From contig CAJNDS010000453.1 in assembly GCA_905221605.1 (NCBI GenBank), forward strand, positions 62,001-126,000: a DNA stretch of 64,000 nt. Direction: 5' to 3'. The notes under the pieces were generated by a model. It was given only the letters and a program-made list of their open reading frames with translations, was not told where the DNA came from and did not search any database. This document shows, one piece after another, positions 10,878 to 20,103 of this stretch (position 1 is the stretch's first letter; each line of letters opens with the position of its first letter). Both the position numbers and the translations under genes were made by a program. The DNA is from Symbiodinium natans. Its lineage: Eukaryota > Sar > Dinophyceae > Suessiales > Symbiodiniaceae.

Positions 10878-12446
10878 CAACCCCGCAGCCGCCCGCCGCC
10901 AATCAAGGCCGCCCGAAACTCGCGCGCGCCCGCCCGAAACTGCGCCCGACGCTCGAAACTCACCGCTGCCGCCCGAAACGCGCCCGCCCGCACATTTGCA
11001 GCTCCGTCTGTTTACCTCATGCTCGCTCGCTCGTCTTGCCCGCGCTTGATGCTCCGGATGCTGATTTTGCAGCGGATTGCTGCCAATCTACTGTCAAATC
11101 TGTCAAATCTGTCAAATCTGTCAAATCTGTCAAATCTGTCAAATCTGTCAAATCTGTCAAATCTCTGCATACGTCGCGCTACAGTCTTCAATTGTGCCTT
11201 TTGACAGATTTGACAAATTTGACAGCTGTCAAATCTGTCAAATCGCAAAGTTCTCTGCAAACGTCGGCCTGCAGTCTTCAAGAGCATTTGACAAGTTTGA
11301 CAAATTTGACAACTGTCAAATGGCTGCCAGCGGCAGCCACCTCCCCCGTCCCGCCCCTAAAAACTGTCACCTCTCTCTTATGCAGGTGTCCCCGGCCCCC
11401 CCTGAAGGCTATCCACGGACAGCCTCTGTGAAGATGCATTCCATTCCATTTTTGCCTCGAGGTAGCGGAGCCCTGCAGAAATGCAGCTCTAGAGCCGCGG
11501 GGACCGCATCTGGACAGATGCAAAACCGCATTATGGGGCACTTTTGGGTGCTCGCATCCTGCATCGCGATTCTGGGGGGTCAGGGGAAAGGAAGGAACGG
11601 AATGGAGAGGAAGGAACGGAAAGGAACGGAAGGGAAGGGAAGGAAAGGAAAAACAAAAACGGAAGGGAAAAAAAGGAACGGAAGGGAAAAAGAACGGGAA
11701 AAAAGAAAAGGAAAAAGACCCCCAGAAATCGCGATGCAGGAGCATTTTCGTTGGAACGCTCACCCCCAAAAGTGCCCCATAATGCGGTTTTGCATCTGTC
11801 CAGATGCGGTCCCCGCGGCTCTAGAGCTGCATTTCTGCAGGGCTCCGCTACCTCGAGGCAAAAATGGAATGGAATGCATCTTCACAGAGGCTGTCCGTGG
11901 ATAGCCTTCAGGGGGGGCCGGGGACACCTGCATAAGAGAGAGGTGACAGTTTTTAGGGGCGGGACGGGGGAGGTGGCTGCCGCTGGCAGCCATTTGACAG
12001 TTGTCAAATTTGTCAAACTTGTCAAATGCTCTTGAAGACTGCAGGCCGACGTTTGCAGAGAACTTTGCGATTTGACAGATTTGACAGCTGTCAAATTTGT
12101 CAAATCTGTCAAAAGGCACAATTGAAGACTGTAGCGCGACGTATGCAGAGATTTGACAGATTTGACAGATTTGACAGATTTGACAGATTTGACAGATTTG
12201 ACAGATTTGACAGATTTGACAGTAGATTGGCAGCAATCCGCTGCAAAATCAGCATCCGGAGCATCAAGCGCGGGCAAGACGAGCGAGCGAGCATGAGGTA
12301 AACAGACGGAGCTGCAATGAGGTAAACAGACGGAGCTGCAAATGTGCGGGCGGGCGCGTTTCAGGCGGCGGCGGTGAGTTTCGAGCGTCGGGCGCAGTTT
12401 CGAGCCGGCGCGCGCGAGTTTGGGGCGGCCTCGGGCGGCTGCGGGG
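10878..12446. mobile_element. Foldback unit 2: ~1.57-kb palindrome with ~0.7-kb arms
   Basis: Arms 10878-11585 and 11715-12446 are reverse complements, including an outer GC-rich segment (CGCAGCCGCCCG and its complement), a block of eight TGTCAAATC nonamers (about 11090-11165, mirrored at 12151-12222) and the module shared with unit 1. The open frames of the two arms mirror each other about position 11656.5. The right arm has a duplicated ~22-nt AATGAGGTAAACAGACGGAG segment, which accounts for much of the length difference. The loop 11586-11714 is almost pure purine on the plus strand. No transposase is encoded. The structure fits a foldback-type or non-autonomous inverted-repeat element; target duplications are not evident. 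Confidence 0.85.
11090..11165. repeat. Nonamer tandem repeat (TGTCAAATC)8, left arm
   Basis: Eight perfect copies of TGTCAAATC. The mirror block on the other arm (about 12151-12222) is the exact complement. Looser copies of TTTGACA occur inside both arms around 11200-11320 and 12000-12115. Confidence 0.95.
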
Positions 12447-12562
12447 GTGTGAGAAATTCATCACACCCCTGAGCCTTGCAAAAATGATCTATGAAGTGCG
12501 CTTGGTGTGCACGGGGTCCATCGATTCCTGCGGAGGTGTTGGGAACCTGAAAAAAGCCCTTT

Positions 12563-13140
12563 GAAGCATGAGGGATTAGAGGCCCGTCACTCTTTACCCC
12601 TTGGGGTGGCCCCCCCGAAGCATGAGGGATTAGAGGCCCGTCACTGCTTATTTGTGGGGACCCCCCGAAGCATGAGGGATTAGAGGCCCGTCACTGCTTA
12701 CCCCTGGGGAGACCCCCCTGAAGCATGAGGGATTTGAGGCCCGTCACTGCTTACCCCTGGGGGGACCCCCCCCCGAAGCATGAGGGATTAGGGGCCCGTC
12801 ACTGCTTATCTCTGGGGGGACCCCCGAAGCATAAGGGATTTGAGGCCCGTCACTGTTTACCCCTGGGAGACCCCCCTGAAGCATGAGGGATTTGAGGCCC
12901 GTCACTGCTTACCTGGGGACCCCCCCGGAAGCATGAGGGATTAGAGGCCCGTCGCTGCTTACTCTTGGGGGACCCCCCCCAAGCATGAGGGATTAGAGGC
13001 CTGTCACTGCTTGCCCCTGGAAGCATGAGGGATTAGAGGCCCGTCACTCTTTACCCCTTGGGGTGGCCCCCCCCGAAGCATGGGATTAGAGGCCCGTCAC
13101 TGCCCTGGGACCCCTGAAGGGGATTAGAGCCCTCTCATGC
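12563..13140. repeat. ~52-bp tandem array, about eleven copies
   Basis: The core GGGATTAGAGGCCCGTCAC recurs about every 50-55 bp, preceded by GAAGCATGA and followed by TGCTTACCCCTGGGG and a C-run of varying length. Variants include TTGAGG for TAGAGG and CTCTTTACC for CTGCTTACC. The last copies (after 13075) are degraded. A related TTAGAGGCCCTTCACTGCCC occurs at about 10838, left of foldback unit 2. Confidence 0.95.
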
Positions 13141-13266
13141 CGGGGGTGGGGGCCCTGCGGATTTGACGGATTTGACGGGTTTGACGTGTCAAATGGGGCC
13201 TGCCGGGGGGCTGGAAGGCCTGCGGATTAGACGGATTTGACGGGTTTCACGTGTCAAATGGGGGCT
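13141..13266. repeat. Duplicated ATTTGACGG motif region
   Basis: Two copies of a ~63-bp unit containing GCGGATT-GACGGATTTGACGGG and the small palindrome ACGTGTCAAATGGGG. The words echo the TTTGACA nonamers of the adjacent foldback element. Confidence 0.75.
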
Positions 13267-13622
13267 GGGCTGGGGGTGGGGGCCGCGGCGCTGTAGGGGC
13301 TAGCAGGCTTGACAAATTGGCTTCACAAGGGCTCTACAGGGACACTTGCGCACACAAAGCCCCCAGCCCCCTTACCCACTCAGAGGCTGTGGCAAGCTGT
13401 CGGACCTGCTCAAGATGCCGCAGACGTCGAGGGCGAAGAAGGCCTGCCAGCAAGAGGGGCACGGGGCTTCCAGGGGCTGAACTAAATAAACTAACTATAG
13501 GCCTTGTTTTTGAGGTCTAAGGGTCCATAGTTACATTTCCTCACGAGTCGGTATCTGAAGCCACCGTAGCAACTGCACAGTCGCTGGTGGAGTGAAACGA
13601 CCTCATGTCAAACACAGCTATG
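13267..13622. other. No recognisable gene
   Basis: Short spacer between the repeats and the coiled-coil gene. It forms the 3' flank of that minus-strand gene; no polyadenylation motif is evident. Confidence 0.4.
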
Positions 13623-14201
13623 TCACTGTGTCAACTCATTCAGAGATTTCGTAACTTTGTCCCAATTGACAATGATGGTGGTGAGGCCGCCGAAGAGCAA
13701 GGAAAGTGCAGCCAGAGCCCTTAACCCACCCCAGGCCAAAGTGAGTTCTCTCCACTCGGTCCTGTGTGCTGTCAGGAATTCTGCATACTTCTGTGCGTCT
13801 CGGGAAAGAAACTCCTGCCACCGCTTTTCGTTCTCCAACTTGAAGTCATGGTACCGCTTTTCGTTCTCCTTTACGTTCTTTTCGTTCTCCTTTACGTTCT
13901 CCAGCTTGAAATCATGCCATTGAGCAAGCATTTCCTTGTGCCCATCTACGATCTTCTCGATCTTCTTGTCAAGGTCATCGATCTTCTTTTCGACGAGGTT
14001 CTCGATCTTCTTGTCAAGGTCATCGATCTTCTCGATCTTCTTGTCAAGGTCATCGATCTTTTTTTCGAGCTTCTCGATCTTCTGCGCACTGAGATGCCAA
14101 AATGCTTTCGATCCGCGTTGCCATGGGCGCTTCAGATGCAGCATATTCTTCAACATGGTTCTTATCTGCAAACAACTTGAATGACAAGACGGCAGTGGCA
14201 T
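13623..14201 (-). CDS. Coiled-coil protein with C-terminal membrane anchor
   Basis: A minus-strand frame of 192 codons. After a short basic leader it has a charged coiled coil built on a repeated IDDLDKKIEKI motif (about residues 41-85). A second charged helix with three repeats of the type HDFKLEN / KRWQEFL follows (about 95-140). Near the C terminus is one hydrophobic segment, LRALAALSLLFGGLTTIIVN (about 160-179), followed by a short polar tail. This is the layout of a tail-anchored coiled-coil protein. The window does not show what it binds. I would start at the internal Met at 14156 (MLKNMLHLKRPWQRG), because the upstream 15 residues are Cys/Ser-rich and unlike the rest; the longer frame is given as the limit. 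The opposite strand is open only because the repeat is low-complexity. Confidence 0.55.
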   Translation of the reverse strand: MPLPSCHSSCLQIRTMLKNMLHLKRPWQRGSKAFWHLSAQKIEKLEKKIDDLDKKIEKIDDLDKKIENLVEKKIDDLDKKIEKIVDGHKEMLAQWHDFKLENVKENEKNVKENEKRYHDFKLENEKRWQEFLSRDAQKYAEFLTAHRTEWRELTLAWGGLRALAALSLLFGGLTTIIVNWDKVTKSLNELTQ

Positions 14202-15500
14202 GAATCATCAACAAATGCACATCTTGTGCTCCAAGCAAATCTGCGAAGTGTATTCAACACACATGCATACACATGTAGCAAATTAGGCCCCTGCTTCCGT
14301 GTCTTGCTCAGGCTCAGAGGCTCAGACCCTCCAAAACGAACCCTGAACAGGCTGTCCCTGCACCTCGGCAAGGAAGACCCGGTAGCCCAGCACCAGGCAG
14401 GCATCGGCCGGCTCGTCCCACGTGGTGATTCGGGGCGCAGGGCACTCACACGCTTACTGCCTGGCAGCCTCGGAGCCCCAACCGCCTGCCGAGGACAACC
14501 CCGAACCTAACCCAAGCACGCTCACTACCTGGCAGCCTCAGAGCCCCAACCGCCTACCAACGACAACCCTGAAGCCTCACCCAAGCACCCAGCGCGTCCA
14601 CGAGGAAGAAACCTGAAACGGCGAGCTCGGCTCGGGGGTTTCGGCTGGTGCAGGACGCACGCGGTAGGCGCGCCTCGCCGTAAGAAGAAGTAGACGACCG
14701 CCCCGGCTCCCCTTAGCATGAATTGTTACGGCTGCACTCAGGCTTGCAAAGTCACCAAGAACTGAAAAAATCATGCAAAAAGTCACGCAAAATCGTGCCA
14801 AAAATCATCAGGCACGCCAAGCACAATGCATTTAATCAAGCAAGTCAAACAAAAAACAGGCATAAAATCAAGCAAAAAATCACGCAACCCCCCCCGCTCA
14901 AACCCGCCCCCCCCCCCCCGCCGCAGCCGGAAAACGGCCGGGCGCTAGAAGAAAAGCGTGCACTGCAACGGCGACGCCGCGAGCAAACCCCGCACTGCAG
15001 CCATGGTGGCCGCGGTGTTGCGAGACAGCCCCCTGGCAGCGGAGAAGCACCCCGAGGACCTCTGGGAGGAGTTCAGCTTCGGAGCCGGGGCATTCCCTCC
15101 CCAGCTCCCGGGCACCGCGCGGGCCCGACGCAGGCTTCACCGGGGGCGGCTGGTTACTGATAACCCAGATTGCGGGTCAACGACAAAGTTTCTCATCCTC
15201 CGCATTACTTCTTTGGATATCACACAGCGGCACCTGGATGTTCTGCGCCACGGTCGGCAGGCAACAGCCTGCAGGGCGATAGGCCGCCTGCGACACCAGC
15301 CAGCACTCCGGAGGTCATGGGCTTGCATGAACTCCGAAGTATGAGAGTATAGTTCACCCCAGGTTTGTGCTTTCGGACACGGTGGCTTTAGCTGCACAAG
15401 TTTGAGAATTGTAAACGCTTGCGCGCGCCGCCTCGGCAGCCGGGCCGGCCCCAGGACAGGAAAGGAGGAAAGAGGGTTTCGCAAAAAAAGGGAGAAGGGC
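14202..15500. other. No recognisable gene
   Basis: Includes a short duplication (about 14450-14500 and 14515-14575, both with CTGGCAGCCTC-GAGCCCCAACCGCC) and a run of C at 14910-14920. Frames on both strands lack motifs. Confidence 0.4.
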
Positions 15501-15504
15501 AGAG

Positions 15505-15715
15505 CGGGTGGGGGGGGGGCGGGGTGGGCGGGGGGGGGGCGGGGGGGGGGCGGGGGGGGGGGGCGGGGGGGGGGGCGGGGGGGGGGGCGGGGGCGGGGGG
15601 GGGGGCGGGGGGGGGGGGGGGGCGGGGGGGTTGCGGGGGGGGGGGAAGGGTGGGGGGGAGGGCCTCCAAAACAGCGGGACCCTCCACAAGGATCGGGGGG
15701 GTCCCACAGGGCGGG
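15505..15715. repeat. Poly-G tract, interrupted by single C
   Basis: About 150 nt of G-runs of 6-14 broken by single C residues, then a G-rich tail to 15715. Any reading frames here (Gly-rich on plus, Pro-rich on minus) are artefacts of composition. The tract can form G-quadruplexes and is a likely site of assembly or base-call error. Confidence 0.95.
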
Positions 15716-15812
15716 GGGGGTGGCGTCAGAAAATTTGGCATGGGGTTAGGGGGAAGGAGGCCCGATCCGGGTCTGCTTGTTCCAGACGCTTCTCGGCAGG
15801 AAGCCGAGGCCA
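15712..15812 (+). repeat. Dispersed repeat, partner of 9952-10062
   Basis: Matches the reverse complement of 9952-10062 and, like it, directly adjoins a G homopolymer. Confidence 0.75.
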
Positions 15813-16057
15813 ACATGCTGGGGATACAGACAGAATGTGAGCCTTTGAGCCGACAACCTTGCAAGTCAGTCATTCTGCAGCCTTTGCTTGGATCGTGTTG
15901 TGCATTCCGCAGTTGGCCGTGTCTTCGTCGCATTCGTCGCTCACTCAGGCTTCATGAATGAGTTACAAAGGCTCCGGCAACGCGTTCTCGTGGATTCGGA
16001 TTTCTCCTGCTTTTGGTACAACATTGCAATCTGGCATCCGGCGGGGGGAGGAACATT

Positions 16058-16220
16058 GCAACCTTACTGGGGCCATGTGCCAAGACGTGCCGCCCGACAG
16101 AAGGCGTAACAAAACCGGCGCGCCCTTTGGGCCTTTGAAAGCTGGACGAGTCTTAGATGGGCTTGTAGGTGCCCTCGCTACCTGACTCATTCGCCAATTT
16201 GTGTCGCAAAAGGTTGGAGT
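16058..16220 (+). repeat. Direct repeat copy A (~165 bp)
   Basis: Shares with 16577-16760 the words GGGGCCATGTGCCA, CCGCCCGACAGAAGG, AACAAAACCGGCGCGCCCTT, GAAAGCTGGACGAGTCTTA and TTCGCCAATTTGTGTCGCAA. Copy A lacks about 20 nt present in copy B. Confidence 0.9.
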
Positions 16221-16576
16221 GTTGTTCCCTCTTCCAAATCTACAGCTGTATAGGAGGCCAGCTGCACCAGCCCAGCACTCCATAAGACTTCAGAAATCTG
16301 CAGTATCGTCATGCTTTTCACAAGTTGGGCTCCTATGCCATCCTGCACCCGACACCCCCCCACTGCGGCGAGGCAGGGTGGTTTCTGGTTGGGTGAAGAT
16401 TCCCCACCCTCGTCAAGGCGTGCTCAGGAGGCTACTGCTTCGAAGGTGCTGCCGACAACTGCAGAGTCGGCGCCCTGCACGCTGACCTGCCTTGCATTTG
16501 ACAAGGAAAGGTGTGCCCTTCGCCAGGGCAATGATGCCGCACACCGAGAGGAAGTTTGCGGTCGCCTTTGACAACT

Positions 16577-16760
16577 TACGGGGGCCATGTGCCAGGACGT
16601 TCCGCCCGACAGAAGGGGTAACAAAACCGGCGCGCCCTTTGGTGGGAACGCCTTTGAAAGCTGGACGAGTCTTAACTTAGATGGGCTTGTAGCGTCGTGC
16701 CGAAAGCGCGTGCCCACGCTATCTGACTCGTTCGCCAATTTGTGTCGCAAAAGGTTGGAC
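16577..16760 (+). repeat. Direct repeat copy B (~184 bp)
   Basis: Same unit as 16058-16220 with small insertions after CCCTTTGG and after the GTCTTA word. The 515-bp spacing and degree of divergence suggest two insertions of one short dispersed element, or an old local duplication. Confidence 0.9.
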
Positions 16761-17759
16761 GCACAGAGCGAGTGAAGTGTTTGCTGTGGGGAGCTGCCCT
16801 ACAAGCCCTGGGGGGCAGCGTCGAGAGGAGCAGGTTGAATATGCAGAGGCCGGATTTGAAGGATGGCTTGCACTGACGGTGGGTGGCCGATGGAGTGCAG
16901 GTTACTGACGCACATGGAAGCGGGAGGGTCACTTTGATCGCCATGAATCAAGTCCAACGCCGACACCTGACCTAGCAAGCAGGCCCCGCCCACATGCATT
17001 GGTGGGGACTACCGTTGCCCAGCCCATAGGCACATGCAGGCACGAGCATAACTTCACGTTGCTGATTGTTTGCCTTCAACGCGCGTGCACATGGGGGTTG
17101 ACATTCAGTGTTGCGCCTTTTCTCACATGGAGTGCCTTTTTACAGTGCCGCGCGGGCCGCGCGCAAAGGCGGTGCTGTGCAGCCTCCCGAGTAAGGTTCC
17201 AACGGCGTTCACTGGAGATTCGCCCTGCCCAGCAGCCTGTGCAGCCCGCTGGATTCCGGCTTCACAGGCGCAGCTTTGCAACCCGTTTCCTTTCCTTCGT
17301 CGAAGCCGCCTCTCTTTGCCGAGGATCGTCTTGGCGGCTCTGGGCTTGCAATGTTCGTTTGAGGTCTTCCGTTTGGCCCTTAACTTCTGCAGCTGTGCAG
17401 CTAGATGCCCTGTGCATTGTGTTCCCCTTTTTGCCTGAGCCTAAAGCTCCTGAAGCAAGAAAGGCGCACCTTCAACTTATTTGGTTGTCCTGTCGAGGCG
17501 TTCTGCGGGTTCAGGTCCGGACCCCATCACTAAGCCCTCACCGTGTAGATCCGCAGGCCTTGCAGGCCTGGCAGTGCCGGTTTGTTACACACGTGAAGGT
17601 GTATGCATACTATGCATACTATGAGTCCCACCTCTGCAAGGGCTTCTGATGCTCGTGATCGATGCCTCCTTACGGCTCTCCTACCGCCCGGCTTGCTTTC
17701 CTTCAGCTTCCGGCTTCGCTGGGATGACTTGCCATCTCCAACATCTCGGCTGTTAGAAG
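16761..17759. other. No recognisable gene
   Basis: A 216-codon plus-strand frame (16999-17649) is open but Cys/Arg/Leu-rich, with no motif and near-equal overlapping frames. I treat it as chance. A small TATGCATACTATGCATACTA repeat lies at 17600-17622. Confidence 0.4.
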
Positions 17760-18373
17760 TTGTTGCTGACCCCCCATGACATACAAGTGGATAGTGGCAC
17801 CAAGGGGGTGAGCCCTCAGGAGATCCGGGCCTTCTGCGTGTGGAGGGGCGCCCCCATGTTCTTCGTGAGCTGCAACAGGGGGCGGCTCCTGGACGCCTAC
17901 CAGCCGATGGAGAAGGAGGCGCGGGCCGTGGCCTTCACGGCGTGGGAGGGCCACGCCTTCTTCTACAAGAACGCCCGCAGCGTCTACCAGTGCGACGACG
18001 CGGACCGCCTCTGCCCCAAATTCAGGGCGGAGCGCCGGGAGAGCGCCGTGCCGGAGTTTTCCGAGTGGCGGGAGTGGGACGGGCAGCTGCGCCCCGGGCA
18101 CTTCTGGACCGCCGATCTTAGGGCGGCGCGGGGGCAGCTCATGGCGCAGGGCCACAGCCCCAAGGTGGCCATGCGCAGCCTCTGTGAGTGGAGCCGCCTC
18201 CGGCTGCGGGCTGGCGACGAGGGTGACTGCGTCATCTGCGAGCTGCCGGAGGAGCACGGCGCCCTGCGAGCCTGGATGGAGCGCTTGGGGCTGAAGTACC
18301 GCGGGCAGAGGCTGGCCGCCGCCGCCACCGAGGCTCCCCCAGCAAAGAGAGCAGATCCTGCATCCGCAGGGCG

Positions 18374-18510
18374 GTCTGTGCAATCTCTTCGGCGCCCCCG
18401 TTGCTTTACGCACGTGCGAGTTCGACCACGTGGTGCCGGTGCACCAGGCCTTCCGGGGGCAGATCCAGGAGTTCCAGGCGCTGTGTCTGGAGTGCCACCG
18501 GCTCAAGACA
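18374..18510 (+). other. HNH endonuclease-like motif
   Basis: In one frame the sequence reads LCNLFGAPVALRTCEFDHVV, continuing PVHQAF...CLECHRLKT. The paired C-x-x-(C/F) and C-x-x-C ligands, the D-H pair and the final H match the layout of HNH nucleases (zinc-bound beta-beta-alpha metal fold). The first pair has Phe where Cys is expected, which would weaken zinc binding. In the parent protein it sits between an unknown N-terminal domain and the polymerase-like region. Confidence 0.6.
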
Positions 18511-19269
18511 AGCTTGGAAAACACTCAGGCAACCACGCTGCAGAGCCGCGTCTCGCGGCGGGTCTACGAGGCCTACGCGCAGTCCCCGAGGCTACCGCCC
18601 CTTATCTGCGCGCTGCAGAAGTGGAACGCGGAGCGCGTCTGCCATGGGGTGGACGTGGCGCGCTGCCGCAAGAATGGCCTGGCGAATGCCAGGTTCCCCT
18701 TGCCCGTCTTCTGCCCCCTGGATTCGCTGCAGGAGGCGAGGGAGGGGCACCTGGCGGACCTCACCTACGTCAGGCTGCGCAGGGACGGCCGGATGGCCCT
18801 TCTCAACCGGCTGCCCTACGTGGGCGAGGGCGCCTACATGCTCGAAGCGGGCATCGCCACTTGGGGGGACTTCGTCTACCAGATGCGCACCTCGAACAAC
18901 CAGCTCGACGGCCACGGCTGCCAATACCGGCAGACCTTCGTGGACGCCGCAGGCAAGACGCACTGAAACCACGTCTGCGTCAGCCAGCTCTTCTCCAATG
19001 CCTCCCACCGGCCTGCCTGGGACTTCGTGATGGCCGCCGAGTACTGCGCGGTGGCCCGCATCCGCCAGCACCTGGCCGAGGTGCCCCCGCGGTACCTGAA
19101 GTTCCTCAAGACGGACTGCCTCGGCTTCCAGGACCTTCCCAAGAAGTTCTGGCCGGCGGTGCAGCGCCTGGCGCTGCTCAAGCACCCCGACGGCACGCCC
19201 GTGTACCGCGTGAGCGAGGTGGAGCAGCTTCGAGGGCACCACCAGGACCCTGAGATCCAGGCCTGGATG

Positions 19270-19795
19270 CCTGCGGCCGCTTCCTGGAGCGGGTGGAGAA
19301 CCCCGTAACGCACTGCCTGCGGGGGAAGAGCCTGCTGCTCCAGGGCCTGCCCGGCACGCGGTGCAGCTGGTGTCGAAGACCCACTCCTCGGCCCAGAACC
19401 TCGGGCATGGGCGCCCAGACCACGGACCACTGGGTGCGGCGCACGGTGCGCAACGGCCGCTGCAGGCTCGACTGGCTGGTGGTGGAGGAGGTCACCCAGC
19501 TGGACGCCGGGCTGTGGGCGGACGTGGCCTGCGTGGCCATGGACAAGTCCGCGCGCTTCCTGCTCATGGGCGACTTCCGCCAGCTGCCGGCCGTGATGGA
19601 CAGCTTCGCGGGGGCCAGGGTGGAGCGGCCGCTGAAGGACAGCGACCTGCTGCGGGACCTGGCCTCGGGCTACTACCACGAGCTTTCAGAGAACCAGAGG
19701 TCGGACGAGCGCATCTTCCGCTTCATCGGCTGCGGGTCGGCGATGCCGAGGAGGTGCCCCTGGCCGAGGCCATCAGGGTGGCCCGGGGAGCACCC
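19270..19795 (+). pseudogene. RecD/PIF1-like SF1 helicase core, broken Walker A
   Basis: Plus-strand frames give RGKSLLLQGLPGT (start of Walker A), then DWLVVEEVTQLDAGLWADVA (Walker B with EE), then LLMGDFRQLPAV (motif III, GDxxQLP), then ENQRSDERIFRF. This order and the GDFRQLPAV motif are typical of RecD/PIF1-type DNA helicases. The P-loop is interrupted: after GLPGT the expected GKT is missing and the frame changes before VQLVSKTHSSAQNLG. A small deletion has therefore removed the ATP-binding residues. A further frame change occurs around 19735 (IGC, then LRVGDAEEV). The C-terminal helicase motifs are absent because unrelated duplicated polymerase sequence follows. Confidence 0.65.
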
Positions 19796-19797
19796 CG

Positions 19798-20103
19798 ATG
19801 GAGCAGCGTTGCCTGGCCTGGGCGCTGGAGAAGATGGAGCGGGCCTGGGACGAGGAGCACAGGGCCAAGCTGGCCGTCAACGCCCTCATCGGCCTCTGGG
19901 CCCGCAACGTGGACATCGTCTACCAGATGCGCACCTCGAACAACCAGCTCGACGGCCACGGCTGCCAGTACCGGCAGACCTTCGTGGACGCCGCAGGCAA
20001 GACGCACTGGGACCACGTCTTCGTCAGCCAGCTCTTCTCCAATGCCTCCCACCGGCCTGCCTGGGACTTCGTGATGGCGCCGAGAACTGCGCGGTGGCCC
20101 GCA
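19798..20103 (+). repeat. Second copy of the polymerase-like segment
   Basis: 19919-20103 repeats 18879-19062 almost exactly (VYQMRTSNNQLDGHGC, then FVDAAGKTH, then SQLFSNASHRPAWDF). This copy retains the upstream residues KLAVNALIGLWARNVDI that the first copy lacks. It has TGG-GAC where the first copy has TGA-AAC, so here the frame is open. It loses homology at 20104. Confidence 0.9.

Larger units (their letters stand above)
17760..20103 (+). pseudogene. Rearranged HNH / DNA polymerase B-like / SF1 helicase sequence
   Basis: Protein-like sequence runs through several frames. An N-terminal unknown domain (17772-18350: CVWRGAPMFFVSCNRGRLL) leads, after a frameshift near 18370, into an HNH-type motif (CEFDHVVPVHQ with CLECHRLKT). 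Next comes a palm-like segment, GVDVARCRKNGLANA; a later segment, LKFLKTDCLGFQ (about 19094), sits where family B polymerases carry the DTD motif; a RecD/PIF1-like helicase follows. A second polymerase piece (19798-20103) has KLAVNALIGLWA, resembling the KxxxNxxxG motif. The polymerase call is inference from motif order; HNH and helicase calls are firmer. The sequence is dead: frameshift near 18370, TGA at 18964 where the second copy has TGG, a broken Walker A, and duplicated and inverted pieces. Such combinations suggest a virus-like or Maverick/Polinton-like mobile element. Confidence 0.55.

Noticed and set aside
10479-12301. Lys/Arg/Glu-rich and CQI/VKS/LSN-repeat frames in the foldback units
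   Set aside because: They translate the homopurine loop and the TGTCAAATC nonamer, and occur as mirror images on the two arms.
12563-13140. CRISPR-like array
   Set aside because: Spacers are not unique but are length variants of the same C/G runs, and the DNA is eukaryotic; this is an ordinary tandem repeat.
13764-14184. Plus-strand frame of Leu/Ile/Phe repeats opposite the coiled-coil gene
   Set aside because: It is the complement of the IDDLDKKIE repeat; the minus strand has the better protein composition and a defined architecture.
15354-15961. Pro-rich and Gly-rich frames
   Set aside because: Produced by the poly-G tract; mirrored on both strands, no motif outside the tract.
16999-17649. 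216-codon plus-strand frame
   Set aside because: Cys/Arg/Leu-rich, overlapped by another long frame, no family signature and no splice context.
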